DNA of 52,602 bases from the NCBI GenBank assembly GCA_900766185.1, contig CAAFUL010000026.1, positions 1-52,602 on the forward strand, in the 5' to 3' direction. The DNA is from an uncultured Johnsonella sp. GTDB taxonomy: Bacteria > Bacillota > Clostridia > Lachnospirales > Lachnospiraceae. How positions within the stretch are numbered: the first letter of the stretch is position 1; every line of letters begins with the position of its first letter. The notes under the pieces are model-generated. The model was not told the origin of the DNA, searched no databases, and was given only the letters and a program-made list of their open reading frames with translations. Shown here piece by piece: positions 45,669 to 52,602 of this stretch. Both the position numbers and the translations under genes were made by a program.

Positions 45669-45708
45669 GTAGAGAGAAGAAAAGTTCCTTATAGGTGTTT
45701 GTAGTACG

Positions 45709-45898
45709 AAAAGTTCCTTGTAATTCAATCTTACTCGCAGTACTTTCTCAAAGCTTCGACAAATTTTACACAGACTGCGGAACTCACTTGTCTGCCAAAA
45801 TCGGGCAGACTGCGTTCAAACAGTCCTCGTCTGTGAAATTTGTATCTCGCTTTATCAAAAGTACTAAACGCTAAAAAGATTGGATTACAAGGACTTTT
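45709..45898. repeat. 190-bp imperfect palindromic element
   Basis: The left end AAAAGTTCCTTGTAATTC (45709 onward) is complementary to the right end around 45875-45898, and the pairing continues inward. GTACTTTCTCAAAGC and AAATTTTACACAGAC (left) pair with GCTTTATCAAAAGTAC and GTCTGTGAAATTTG (right), and a GTCTGCC/GGGCAGAC helix sits at the tip. A related fragment is at 52549-52602. It looks like a small dispersed element. No protein is encoded. Confidence 0.55.
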
Positions 45899-46098
45899 CT
45901 ACTTAGAGGCAGTGTCGAGAGCAGGGGGAGTTACAAGGATTTTTCTATCTGAGAGGAAGTGCAGGGAGCAAGGTGGTGTTACAAGGTCTTTTCTATCTGA
46001 GAGGAAGTGCAGGGAGCGTTGCAAGGACTTTTTCATCTGAGAGGAAGTGCAGGGAGCGTTGCAAGGACTTTTTCATCTGAGAGGGAGTGTGGAGAATA
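45885..46098 (+). repeat. Tandem ~40-bp repeats ending at the S66 peptidase start
   Basis: Five direct repeats begin with TTACAAGG or TTGCAAGG at 45885, 45931, 45979, 46019 and 46059, so spacings are 46, 48, 40 and 40 bp. Units read GTTGCAAGGACTTTTTCATC then TGAGAGGAAGTGCAGGGAGC. The last unit ends at the ATG of the peptidase gene, and each unit carries purine-rich, SD-like blocks. The first unit is also the right end of the palindromic element. Confidence 0.8.
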
Positions 46099-47129
46099 TG
46101 GTTAAGAAAATAGGTATTGTCAGTTTATCAAGCGGTATTTTAGGAGAGAGTTTTATCGAACACGAGCTTAAAATAGGTATGGAAAGGTTGAATAAATATG
46201 GTATAGAGTTTGAGTTTCTACCTAATGCACTAAAGGGTATAGACTTTATAAAAAATAACCCTAAAAGCAGAGCGGAAGATTTGCTGACTGCTTTTAAGGA
46301 TGATTCCGTTGATATGATTTTATGTGCAATAGGAGGAGATGATACATATAGATTGTTGCCTTATCTGTTTGAAAATAATGAATTAAAAAATATTGCCAAA
46401 CAGAAAATATTTTTAGGCTTCTCCGATACGACTATAAATCATTTTATGTTGCATAAAGTCGGCATCAAAACATTTTATGGACAGGCATTTTTACCTGATG
46501 TATGTGAACTCTCCAATGAGATGTTACCCTATACAAAAAAATACTTTGAAGAGTTGATTACAACAGGGCAAATCAAAGAAGTACGCCCAAGTGATGTTTG
46601 GTATGAAGAGAGGGAAGATTTTAGCAAAGAGGCTATAGGAACCGATATGCCTCAGCACAAAAATACCGGTTTTGAATTATTAAGCGGCAAACCTATATTT
46701 AACGGAAAGATTCTGGGAGGTTGTCTGGAGTCCATATATTATATGTTTGATAACTACAGATTTGAAGATACGATAGCTTTATGCAATAAATATAATTTAT
46801 TTCCTAAACTTGAAGATTGGAAGGGTAAAATTTTATTATTAGAAACCAGTGAAGAAAAACCCGAACCGAACTTATTCAGAAAAATGATCAACACTATAAA
46901 GGAACAGGGTATATTTAATGTACTTTCAGGTGTTTTAGTCGGAAAACCTCAAAATGAAACATACTACAAGGAGTACAGGCAAATTTTGTTAGAAGAGATT
47001 GCTAATAAAGAGCTGTCTGTTGTTTATAACCTCAATGTAGGTCATGCAACACCCAGATGTATTATTCCGTTTGGAGTTGAGGCGAAAGTGGATGTAGGTA
47101 AACAGGTAATTGTTTTTAATGATTTTTAG
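46098..47129 (+). CDS. S66-family peptidase (LD-carboxypeptidase/MccF-like)
   Basis: 343 residues from MVKKIGIVSLSS. The S66 family includes LD-carboxypeptidases of cell-wall recycling and MccF, which destroys microcin C-type toxins. AIGGDDTYRLLPYL precedes the nucleophile Ser in LGFSDTT. The partner Glu is in LLLETSEEKP and the His in VGHATPRCIIPFG. The length and the nucleophile motif fit the MccF-like branch better than classical LdcA, but either role is possible. GGAG lies very close to the ATG. A longer in-frame start at 46047 would read through the tandem repeat and is unlikely. Confidence 0.85.
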   Translation: MVKKIGIVSLSSGILGESFIEHELKIGMERLNKYGIEFEFLPNALKGIDFIKNNPKSRAEDLLTAFKDDSVDMILCAIGGDDTYRLLPYLFENNELKNIAKQKIFLGFSDTTINHFMLHKVGIKTFYGQAFLPDVCELSNEMLPYTKKYFEELITTGQIKEVRPSDVWYEEREDFSKEAIGTDMPQHKNTGFELLSGKPIFNGKILGGCLESIYYMFDNYRFEDTIALCNKYNLFPKLEDWKGKILLLETSEEKPEPNLFRKMINTIKEQGIFNVLSGVLVGKPQNETYYKEYRQILLEEIANKELSVVYNLNVGHATPRCIIPFGVEAKVDVGKQVIVFNDF

Positions 47130-47264
47130 GGGAGTTGGGAGCATGAGAAAAGGTTCAATAATAACAATAATTAACATAAACACTCTATCCGTCTCTGCCC
47201 AAAGCTGCCGACCAAATAGCATTCAACAACAATAATTGACAGAAACACGCCATATAGTTGATAA

Positions 47265-47307
47265 TAAAAGAGGACTTCTACACTTTGCTGTAAACAGTCC
47301 TCTTTTA
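47265..47307. terminator. Bidirectional terminator between converging genes
   Basis: TAAAAGAGGACT (47265-47276) and its complement (47296-47307) form a 12-bp perfect stem with T runs on both sides, exactly between the S66 peptidase and the permease gene, which converge here. The 130 bp before it hold no recognised gene. Confidence 0.8.
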
Positions 47308-47325
47308 GATATTGATTTTTAGATT

Positions 47326-49830
47326 TTAAATCTCTTTTATAGCACTGTTTAAATCATCATTAAGTATCTTCTTGGTACTGCTTCTAATTGCCAATATAAC
47401 GCCCAATATTATTACTCCGAATATCAGTATGATCGGCACATAATTTAAGTTAAATATTATCTCTTTACAAATAAAGCCAAGCTCATACTCACTTCTATAA
47501 GAACGCACAAGGACAGCTGATATAAATACTGCAATATAGCATATAGATACATATCTAAACAATATACCGAACTCTCCATAAATCATTTTTTTAATCTGCT
47601 TATTTGTCATTCCTGCCGTAGAAAGCAGTTTAAAATCTCTTTTTCTTGCCCTTAAATTGCCATGAAAACTGTTGTATGCATTTGAAAGAGCAAGTATTAT
47701 AAGTATAATTTGTATTCCGACATTCAAGATATGCTCATTTCGCAATTGCTCTTCTGTAGCCGCCTGTCTTAGTATATCATTACTTGTTGAACGGTCACTT
47801 TTAGGAATGTACGAAGATATAATTCGCTCACAATTATCAGATACTTTGTCTAAGTTTTTCTTAGCTTTAAGCTTAATATTATAATATCTTGTCGGATCGG
47901 CTTTATCTTGCCCGTATTCTTCAATAAATTTTTCAAGATTTTCCATTGTAGTAAATACATATATACCCTTTTGATTTTGTGCCTCTAAGTCAAAAGGAAA
48001 ATATTTTATATAAGCGTCAATATGAATAGGCATCTTTTTTTCATCTGCGTTATAGCGAAGTACAAGCTCTTTATTATCACTGTTTGTCAGACTGATATAT
48101 TTTCTAAATGAATACGGCGTGTTATTTTTTTCAGGTGTTTTATTCAATAGAATATATTTTGCATCTTTACCCAATTTATTTATATAAATCACTTTATCAA
48201 AATCCTGTTTATGAAGAGCTATAATATTTACATACATATCTTCTGCACTTTTATTACCTGATTCAAAAGCATTTTTTAATTCATCTGAATAAAATCCTTT
48301 ATTGTCGCTCAAATAAAATTTAAAGCTCTTGTCCTCATAAACATGTATCTCATCAATTTCATCCAACAGATACAGTTCACTTACTAATTGTTTATTTATT
48401 TGCATATCCGTAAATATCTGTGACTGAAAGTTGTATTGTTCTTTATGTTTACCATAAATTTCATCAACAGTTCTGTAGGATTGGGATACTAATACCAATG
48501 TCATAACCATAGCTGATAATAGCATTGCAAATATAATTGTTTTATAAGTTGAACTGTAAGCTTTAAAATAATCTCTTGCTAAAGTCCTCTCAACCTTGCC
48601 GGATATTCTTGATTTTCCATATTTTATTTTTTTGTCGGCAATCCCCGTTAATCCCTCGATCACATTCAGTTTTGCACTCTTTCCAGCCGGAATAATTGCG
48701 GATAAATATACGGTTATAAAAGCTAAAACTACAATAAGAAACAATGTTGAAAAAGAAAGAGAAACTAAGTGAAACTTTGCAGTCCTCATTTTTTCTTCGA
48801 AAATATCCGACATTTTTTTATAACTTATCAGGTTATTTAACCACATGAAATATAATAATAAATTTGCCGTTATATACGATACCGCAGTGCCTGCTAAAAC
48901 CGGAAATATACCAATTTTAATTGCTTTTAGCCTTATCATACTTCTAACTTGCTTTTGTGTCATTCCTACACTCTTTAACAAGGCTAATTCTTTTATATCT
49001 CTATTGTTCCATACATTAAAAGCTCCGTAGATCATAACAGCAAACAGTAAAACCAATACCATGCAGGCTCCGTAAGTTTCAACCCACTCTGCCATTACAG
49101 ATTTAGGTGGAATGATACCGGATGGATAAATCATTTCATACTCTAAAATATCTTTATTAAAATACAATCTTCCGGTATCCAAGGATTTAGTGTAGTCGAT
49201 TTGAAAATCCTCTAAAATATTTTTCGTCAGTTTATATGTATCTCGTGGGCTTTTATACCAAATAAATACTTCAATGCCATCTGAATTATTAAAGATATTT
49301 TCTTGGCTTTCATCATTCAAAATTCCAATCAACGCACTTTCTTCAAAACTGCTTTCATAATCACGGTATTCACCGACAAAAGTATACTCTTTTCCTGCCA
49401 CCTTCAGTTTAGAGCCTATTTTATAATCTTTATTTTTTTTGAAAAAACGAGTTGGAGCAATCAATTCTTTGGCAGAATTTACATTTCTGCCATAAACAAT
49501 CTCAAATCCCTTTAAGTCCTTAAAGTATTGCCCTTTCTCAATAATTACTGCATTCAAATCGGTTGAAATAAACTTATCAAAAGAGACTTTTTTAATATCA
49601 TCATTTTCCAATAACTTTTGCATCATCATTTTATTTACATCTGTAAGAGAAACTTGATAGTCTCCTACAGTAGAAACTATTTCATGATGCTGCTCTTCTT
49701 TAAGGCTTCCAATAATAAAAATAATAGTACCAAGTAAAATGACTGCTAAAAAAATAGATAATTTAGTTGCAAGTGTATCCTTTTTATTGGTATTTATCTG
49801 AGAATAACAGAGTTCATTAATTATTTTCAT
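47326..49830 (-). CDS. FtsX/MacB-type ABC transporter permease
   Basis: 834 residues. One N-terminal membrane segment (about 24-44), an extracellular domain of roughly 200 residues, three segments (about 255-390), then a second copy: one segment near 430, a second ectodomain of about 230 residues and three segments to the end. This is a doubled FtsX-like layout, unlike BceB, which has one large ectodomain. VTQKQVRS- and MTNKQIKK-like loops follow the first TM of each three-segment set and contact the ATPase. It overlaps the ATPase gene by 14 bp. Peptide export or detoxification is likely from the context. Confidence 0.88.
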   Translation of the reverse strand: MKIINELCYSQINTNKKDTLATKLSIFLAVILLGTIIFIIGSLKEEQHHEIVSTVGDYQVSLTDVNKMMMQKLLENDDIKKVSFDKFISTDLNAVIIEKGQYFKDLKGFEIVYGRNVNSAKELIAPTRFFKKNKDYKIGSKLKVAGKEYTFVGEYRDYESSFEESALIGILNDESQENIFNNSDGIEVFIWYKSPRDTYKLTKNILEDFQIDYTKSLDTGRLYFNKDILEYEMIYPSGIIPPKSVMAEWVETYGACMVLVLLFAVMIYGAFNVWNNRDIKELALLKSVGMTQKQVRSMIRLKAIKIGIFPVLAGTAVSYITANLLLYFMWLNNLISYKKMSDIFEEKMRTAKFHLVSLSFSTLFLIVVLAFITVYLSAIIPAGKSAKLNVIEGLTGIADKKIKYGKSRISGKVERTLARDYFKAYSSTYKTIIFAMLLSAMVMTLVLVSQSYRTVDEIYGKHKEQYNFQSQIFTDMQINKQLVSELYLLDEIDEIHVYEDKSFKFYLSDNKGFYSDELKNAFESGNKSAEDMYVNIIALHKQDFDKVIYINKLGKDAKYILLNKTPEKNNTPYSFRKYISLTNSDNKELVLRYNADEKKMPIHIDAYIKYFPFDLEAQNQKGIYVFTTMENLEKFIEEYGQDKADPTRYYNIKLKAKKNLDKVSDNCERIISSYIPKSDRSTSNDILRQAATEEQLRNEHILNVGIQIILIILALSNAYNSFHGNLRARKRDFKLLSTAGMTNKQIKKMIYGEFGILFRYVSICYIAVFISAVLVRSYRSEYELGFICKEIIFNLNYVPIILIFGVIILGVILAIRSSTKKILNDDLNSAIKEI

Positions 49831-50506
49831 AATCCCCTCCCTCTATTTTATTTAATTTTCCGTCAACCATTCTATATACTTTATCACATGAATTAGCCAC
49901 TTTTTCATCATGGGTAATAATCATAACAGTTGACTCAAAGCGCTTATTTACAAGCCTAAATAAAGAAGTTATTTCTTCTGAATTTCTTTTGTCCAAGTTG
50001 CCTGTAGGTTCATCTGCCAATACGATAGCAGGTCTGGTAAGAAGACTTCTTGCAATAGCCGCTCTTTGTTGCTCACCGCCGGACAACTGCTTTGGAAATC
50101 GCTCAAGTTTTTCTTCTATTCCCAATGTAGATATAATCTCATCAAAATAATTTTTATCTTCTCTTTTATTATCAAGAAGCAACGGTAATAATATATTCTT
50201 TCTAACACTGATATTAGGGAGCAAATTGAAAAACTGGTAAATCACGCCTATATTTCTTCTACGAAAAACTGTAAGCTCTTCTTTACCCAGTTTTGTTATA
50301 TTCTTATCTTGAATATAAATCTCCCCACTTGTAGGTTTATCTACACCGGCTAACAAATGCAGCAATGTTGATTTACCGGAACCGCTATCACCGATAACAG
50401 CCACTAAGTCTCCTTTTTGAAGTTCAAAATTAACATCTGAAAGCGCATTCACCTCTACTTCGGAATCATATATTTTAGTTAAATTAATCGTTTTTACAAT
50501 ACTCAT
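49817..50506 (-). CDS. ABC transporter ATPase of the MacB/LolD type
   Basis: 229 residues. Walker A is GDSGSGKST near residue 39, the Q-loop region is NIGVIYQFFNLLP, the signature is LSGGEQQR and Walker B is IVLADEPTGNLD, a sequence typical of lipoprotein and antimicrobial-peptide ABC systems. It partners the permease that overlaps it downstream. GGAGGGCTAATAAG precedes the ATG. The direct repeats at 50545-50566 lie upstream. Confidence 0.93.
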   Translation of the reverse strand: MSIVKTINLTKIYDSEVEVNALSDVNFELQKGDLVAVIGDSGSGKSTLLHLLAGVDKPTSGEIYIQDKNITKLGKEELTVFRRRNIGVIYQFFNLLPNISVRKNILLPLLLDNKREDKNYFDEIISTLGIEEKLERFPKQLSGGEQQRAAIARSLLTRPAIVLADEPTGNLDKRNSEEITSLFRLVNKRFESTVMIITHDEKVANSCDKVYRMVDGKLNKIEGGDYENN

Positions 50507-50544
50507 CTTATTAGCCCTCCTTTGTTTATAAATAAAATATCATT

Positions 50545-50566
50545 GCAAAGTGACTACAAGGTGACT
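50545..50566 (-). promoter_or_regulatory. Direct repeats, likely response-regulator operator
   Basis: On the minus strand AGTCACCTTGT is followed at once by AGTCACTTTGC, two 11-bp direct repeats (9 of 11 identical) one helical turn apart. OmpR-family regulators such as the one encoded at 51581-52255 typically bind such direct repeats. They are about 40 bp upstream of the ATPase start, in the 110-bp gap after the kinase gene. Confidence 0.55.
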
Positions 50567-50616
50567 GAGTAAGGGCAATAAAAAAGACAAGCCACAAAAA
50601 AGTAACTCATCTTTAT

Positions 50617-51597
50617 CTACTGTCTGTAAAACCTAAGTTCAAAACTATTTGATATTTTTCCTCTTGTGTAAACAAGTTCACCATTTTGTTTTTCAATAAT
50701 AGTTTTTGCCATAGGTAAACCAATCCCATATCCTTTAGAATCTTTATTTTCTTTATAAAATCTTCGATATATCTTTTTTAGATTATCTTTGGATATTCCT
50801 TTGCTGAAATCTTCGATAACAATACTTTGATAAATATTCGTTTCCTGTAAATATATCTTTATCCCCTTATCTTCTGATGCCTCTATCCCATTCTTTACAA
50901 TGTTATAAATCGCTTCGTATGTCCATTTTCTATCACAAATCAATTTATAGTCCTTGCCTACAACAGGAATAGTAAAATCTTGATTTGCAAAAATTATTTC
51001 CATTTCCGTAACAACTTCATCAATTAATTTTTTTACACTTATACTTTCTTTCTTCATCTTTATTGTCTCTGAATCCAAGGCAGCTAACTTTAATAGAATA
51101 TCAACCAACTGATGTAACCTGTTGCTACTTGCCCTTATGCGATTAATATACTCTATCTTATTGCCCTCATCCTCTTTTATCAAATCAAGCATAAGCAAAA
51201 TTCCGGTCAAGGGAGTTTTTAATTGATGGGCGATATCCTCTGTATATTCCCTTAATATTTGCTCATTTTTCACAGCTTTATCTGTTACAATTCTTTTCTC
51301 ACTAATTACTTTTATAATTTCGTCTCTAAGCCCTCCAAATTCATCGTCTTCTACTTCGTAATTATCCACATCTGTATTTAATGAGTGTAGTAATAAAAAA
51401 ATATCTTCTATCTTTTTCTTTATTCTATTTTTCCTATATTTATCATTTAAGATAAGTAATACAAATACGATTACATTGACAATAACAAAGCACATAAATG
51501 TAATTATATCGAGTCTTGGGCTAAGACAAACAGTTAATAATGATAAGAACAGATTAATAAAGACTATACAAATAAAACCTTTATTTTCCTTCATCAC
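50617..51597 (-). CDS. Sensor histidine kinase with a short extracellular loop
   Basis: 326 residues. Two N-terminal membrane segments (about 8-25 and 31-50) are joined by only about five residues, as in intramembrane-sensing BceS-type kinases that detect antimicrobial peptides through their ABC transporter. The phosphoacceptor is His124 in AHQLKTPLTG. The N box is IYNIVKNGIEAS, the G1 region is IEDFSKGIS, where the usual D-x-G is altered, and G2 is GYGIGLPMAK. It overlaps the regulator gene by 17 bp. Confidence 0.92.
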   Translation of the reverse strand: MMKENKGFICIVFINLFLSLLTVCLSPRLDIITFMCFVIVNVIVFVLLILNDKYRKNRIKKKIEDIFLLLHSLNTDVDNYEVEDDEFGGLRDEIIKVISEKRIVTDKAVKNEQILREYTEDIAHQLKTPLTGILLMLDLIKEDEGNKIEYINRIRASSNRLHQLVDILLKLAALDSETIKMKKESISVKKLIDEVVTEMEIIFANQDFTIPVVGKDYKLICDRKWTYEAIYNIVKNGIEASEDKGIKIYLQETNIYQSIVIEDFSKGISKDNLKKIYRRFYKENKDSKGYGIGLPMAKTIIEKQNGELVYTRGKISNSFELRFYRQ

Positions 51598-52255
51598 TGC
51601 TATCCTCCCACATATATCCTATTCCTCTTACAGTTTTTATGTATTTTCCATAGTCTTTCAATTTATTCCTAAGCCTTTTAATGGTTACAGTTAAAGTATT
51701 ATCATTTACTTCATACAGATCGTATTCCCATACGGTATCAATTATTCTTTCTCTTATAAGATTTACATTCTTATTTTCTAAAAAAAGTTCAAGGACTGCA
51801 AACTCCTGCCTGTTAAGTTCCAAATTATCATTGTTTAACTTCGCTGTCATTGAGCTTAAATTCAAATTCAATTCATTAAATACTATTTCGTTATTACTCA
51901 TACCCTTTCTTCTAAAAAGATTATCTATCCTTGCCTTTAAAACCGGTAATGAAAAAGGCTTTGTAATATATTCGTCCGCTCCATTTTCAAAACCTTTTAG
52001 AACATACTCATCTTCATTTTTTACGGTAAGCATAATTACAGGTATACCGGAAAATTCCCTTAACCACTTCAAATAGTCAAAACCTGAGCCGTCGGGCAGA
52101 TTTACATCAAGTATTATTAAATTATAATCCTTTAAGTCTATCTGTTTGGTAGCTTCTAAACTATCGAAAACAACCACTTCCACATTATAGCGTTTCATGA
52201 AGGTAGAAACAGCAAAAGATATTGTGCTATCATCTTCTATCATTGCTATTTTCAT
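51581..52255 (-). CDS. OmpR/PhoB-family response regulator
   Basis: 224 residues. The receiver domain has acidic EDD at 7-9, phosphorylation site Asp50 in LIILDVNLPDGSG, and ITKPF Lys. The winged-helix output domain starts at about 125 and includes NDNTLTVTIKRLRNKL and VRGIGYMW. With the kinase and ABC genes it makes a four-gene module. GGGAG lies about 9 nt before the ATG, and a promoter lies at 52333. Confidence 0.95.
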   Translation of the reverse strand: MKIAMIEDDSTISFAVSTFMKRYNVEVVVFDSLEATKQIDLKDYNLIILDVNLPDGSGFDYLKWLREFSGIPVIMLTVKNEDEYVLKGFENGADEYITKPFSLPVLKARIDNLFRRKGMSNNEIVFNELNLNLSSMTAKLNNDNLELNRQEFAVLELFLENKNVNLIRERIIDTVWEYDLYEVNDNTLTVTIKRLRNKLKDYGKYIKTVRGIGYMWEDSSDEGK

Positions 52256-52332
52256 AAAATCTTCTCCCTAAACTCGTTTTTTCATAAGTAATTTGACACT
52301 ATCGCTTTGATATGGTATTCGAAACCGATATC

Positions 52333-52338
52333 ATTATA
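52333..52338 (-). promoter_or_regulatory. Extended -10 promoter of the regulator-kinase genes
   Basis: On the minus strand TGCTATAAT is an extended -10 box (TG-n-TATAAT); the -10 itself is 52333-52338, about 78 bp before the regulator ATG. No good -35 is seen, as is common for extended -10 promoters. This may drive the regulator and kinase. Confidence 0.5.
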
Positions 52339-52548
52339 GCATAGAAGTTTTCAGTGCTCTATACAACACTAAGGCTTTGTCGCTTCCACATCTAAGATGG
52401 ATGATCAATAGACTTTTACTTATTTTCTTTTCCGACAGAAAGTAATAATCTCTCGTACAAGGCTAACAATATGATGGTTTATCGGGGAGTTGGCAGCATA
52501 AACAATTATAATAGTTGGTGGGTATAGTTATTAGTTTATAAAAAACTC

Positions 52549-52602
52549 CGTATAATTCAATCATACTCGCAACCCTCGTATAATAAGTTTGTAGCCAGTA
52601 AA
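52549..52602. repeat. Fragment of the 45709 palindromic element at the window edge
   Basis: ATAATTCAATCATACTCGCA here matches GTAATTCAATCTTACTCGCA in the left arm at 45720 with 18 of 20 identities, and the flanking AAAACTCC resembles AAAAGTTCC. It runs off the window, so the full copy cannot be seen. The remaining sequence of 52339-52548 has no recognised gene. Confidence 0.55.

Noticed and set aside
45840..46040. A 66-codon plus-strand ORF rich in Arg, Glu and Cys upstream of the S66 peptidase.
   Set aside because: It is made of the 40-bp tandem repeat read in one frame and has no ribosome binding site or recognisable domain.
46047..46097. Earlier ATG for the S66 peptidase.
   Set aside because: It would translate the tandem repeat; the protein family begins near MVKKIGIVS.
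45885..46098. Possible CRISPR array.
   Set aside because: The repeats follow each other directly without unique spacers, and no cas gene is near.

Overview
The window looks like a piece of chromosome from an AT-rich, low-GC Firmicute, most probably an anaerobic clostridium of the Lachnospiraceae type. I infer this from the AT-biased codon use, strong AGGAGG-type ribosome binding sites, AddAB instead of RecBCD, a cmk-ispH-S1 gene run, a nusB-xseAB-ispA-dxs-tlyA-nadK-argR-recN run, a one-piece long PurL, a PPi-type phosphofructokinase and a parvulin lipoprotein. No taxonomic search could be run. Almost all genes lie on the minus strand; only pncB and an S66 peptidase gene are on the plus strand.

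Layout. (1) 1-2100: the 5' end of an IS200/IS605 tnpB running off the window, a decayed tnpA with a 17-bp perfect hairpin, a small membrane protein, a GNAT acetyltransferase and aroQ. (2) 2354-12760: a compact eight-gene operon behind a consensus-like promoter (TTGAGT-17-TATAAT). In transcription order it encodes a FadD-like acyl-AMP ligase, an APH/choline-kinase-fold kinase, a GNAT-like protein, a zinc-Cys ATP pyrophosphatase resembling sugar amidotransferases, a half-size UbiA-like membrane protein, a rifampicin-phosphotransferase-like dikinase, a DUF3419/BtaA-like aminocarboxypropyltransferase and an OleC-like adenylate-forming enzyme. There is no carrier protein and no ketosynthase. I do not recognise this combination as a described pathway, and it is the best candidate for a new system here. 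(3) 12900-18300: a tRNA-Pro, an S1-domain protein, ispH, cmk, a BaiN-like flavoprotein and aspartokinase. (4) 18358-28250: a nested structured repeat, purL, PPi-dependent pfk, a DUF5721-like protein with a PrsA-like lipoprotein, a Cof-type phosphatase, a divergent PAP2 protein and glgA. (5) 28273-37081: the recN-argR-nadK-tlyA-dxs-ispA-xseBA-nusB operon, whose promoter overlaps the end of addA. (6) 37075-44041: addBA. (7) 44220-47307: pncB with a hairpin-rich leader, a repeat-dense spacer, and an MccF/LdcA-like S66 peptidase. (8) 47326-52338: an ABC transporter (ATPase plus two-ectodomain FtsX-type permease) with an OmpR-type regulator and a short-loop sensor kinase, which looks like an antimicrobial-peptide sensing and detoxification module.

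How the genes work together. dxs, ispA and ispH supply isoprenoid precursors, which could feed the UbiA-like protein of region 2, though that link is only inference. AddAB, RecN and XseAB form a DNA-repair set. The unknown operon of region 2 carries two adenylating enzymes, two phosphotransferases, a SAM-dependent aminocarboxypropyl donor enzyme and membrane association. That set is what one would expect for an unusual polar lipid or acylated small molecule.

Repeats are a theme. There is an 87-bp tandem duplication inside the unknown operon, about 74-bp degenerate repeats after it, 40-bp repeats abutting the S66 peptidase start, a 190-bp imperfect palindrome with a second fragment at the window's right edge, and a nested structure at the purL 3' end.
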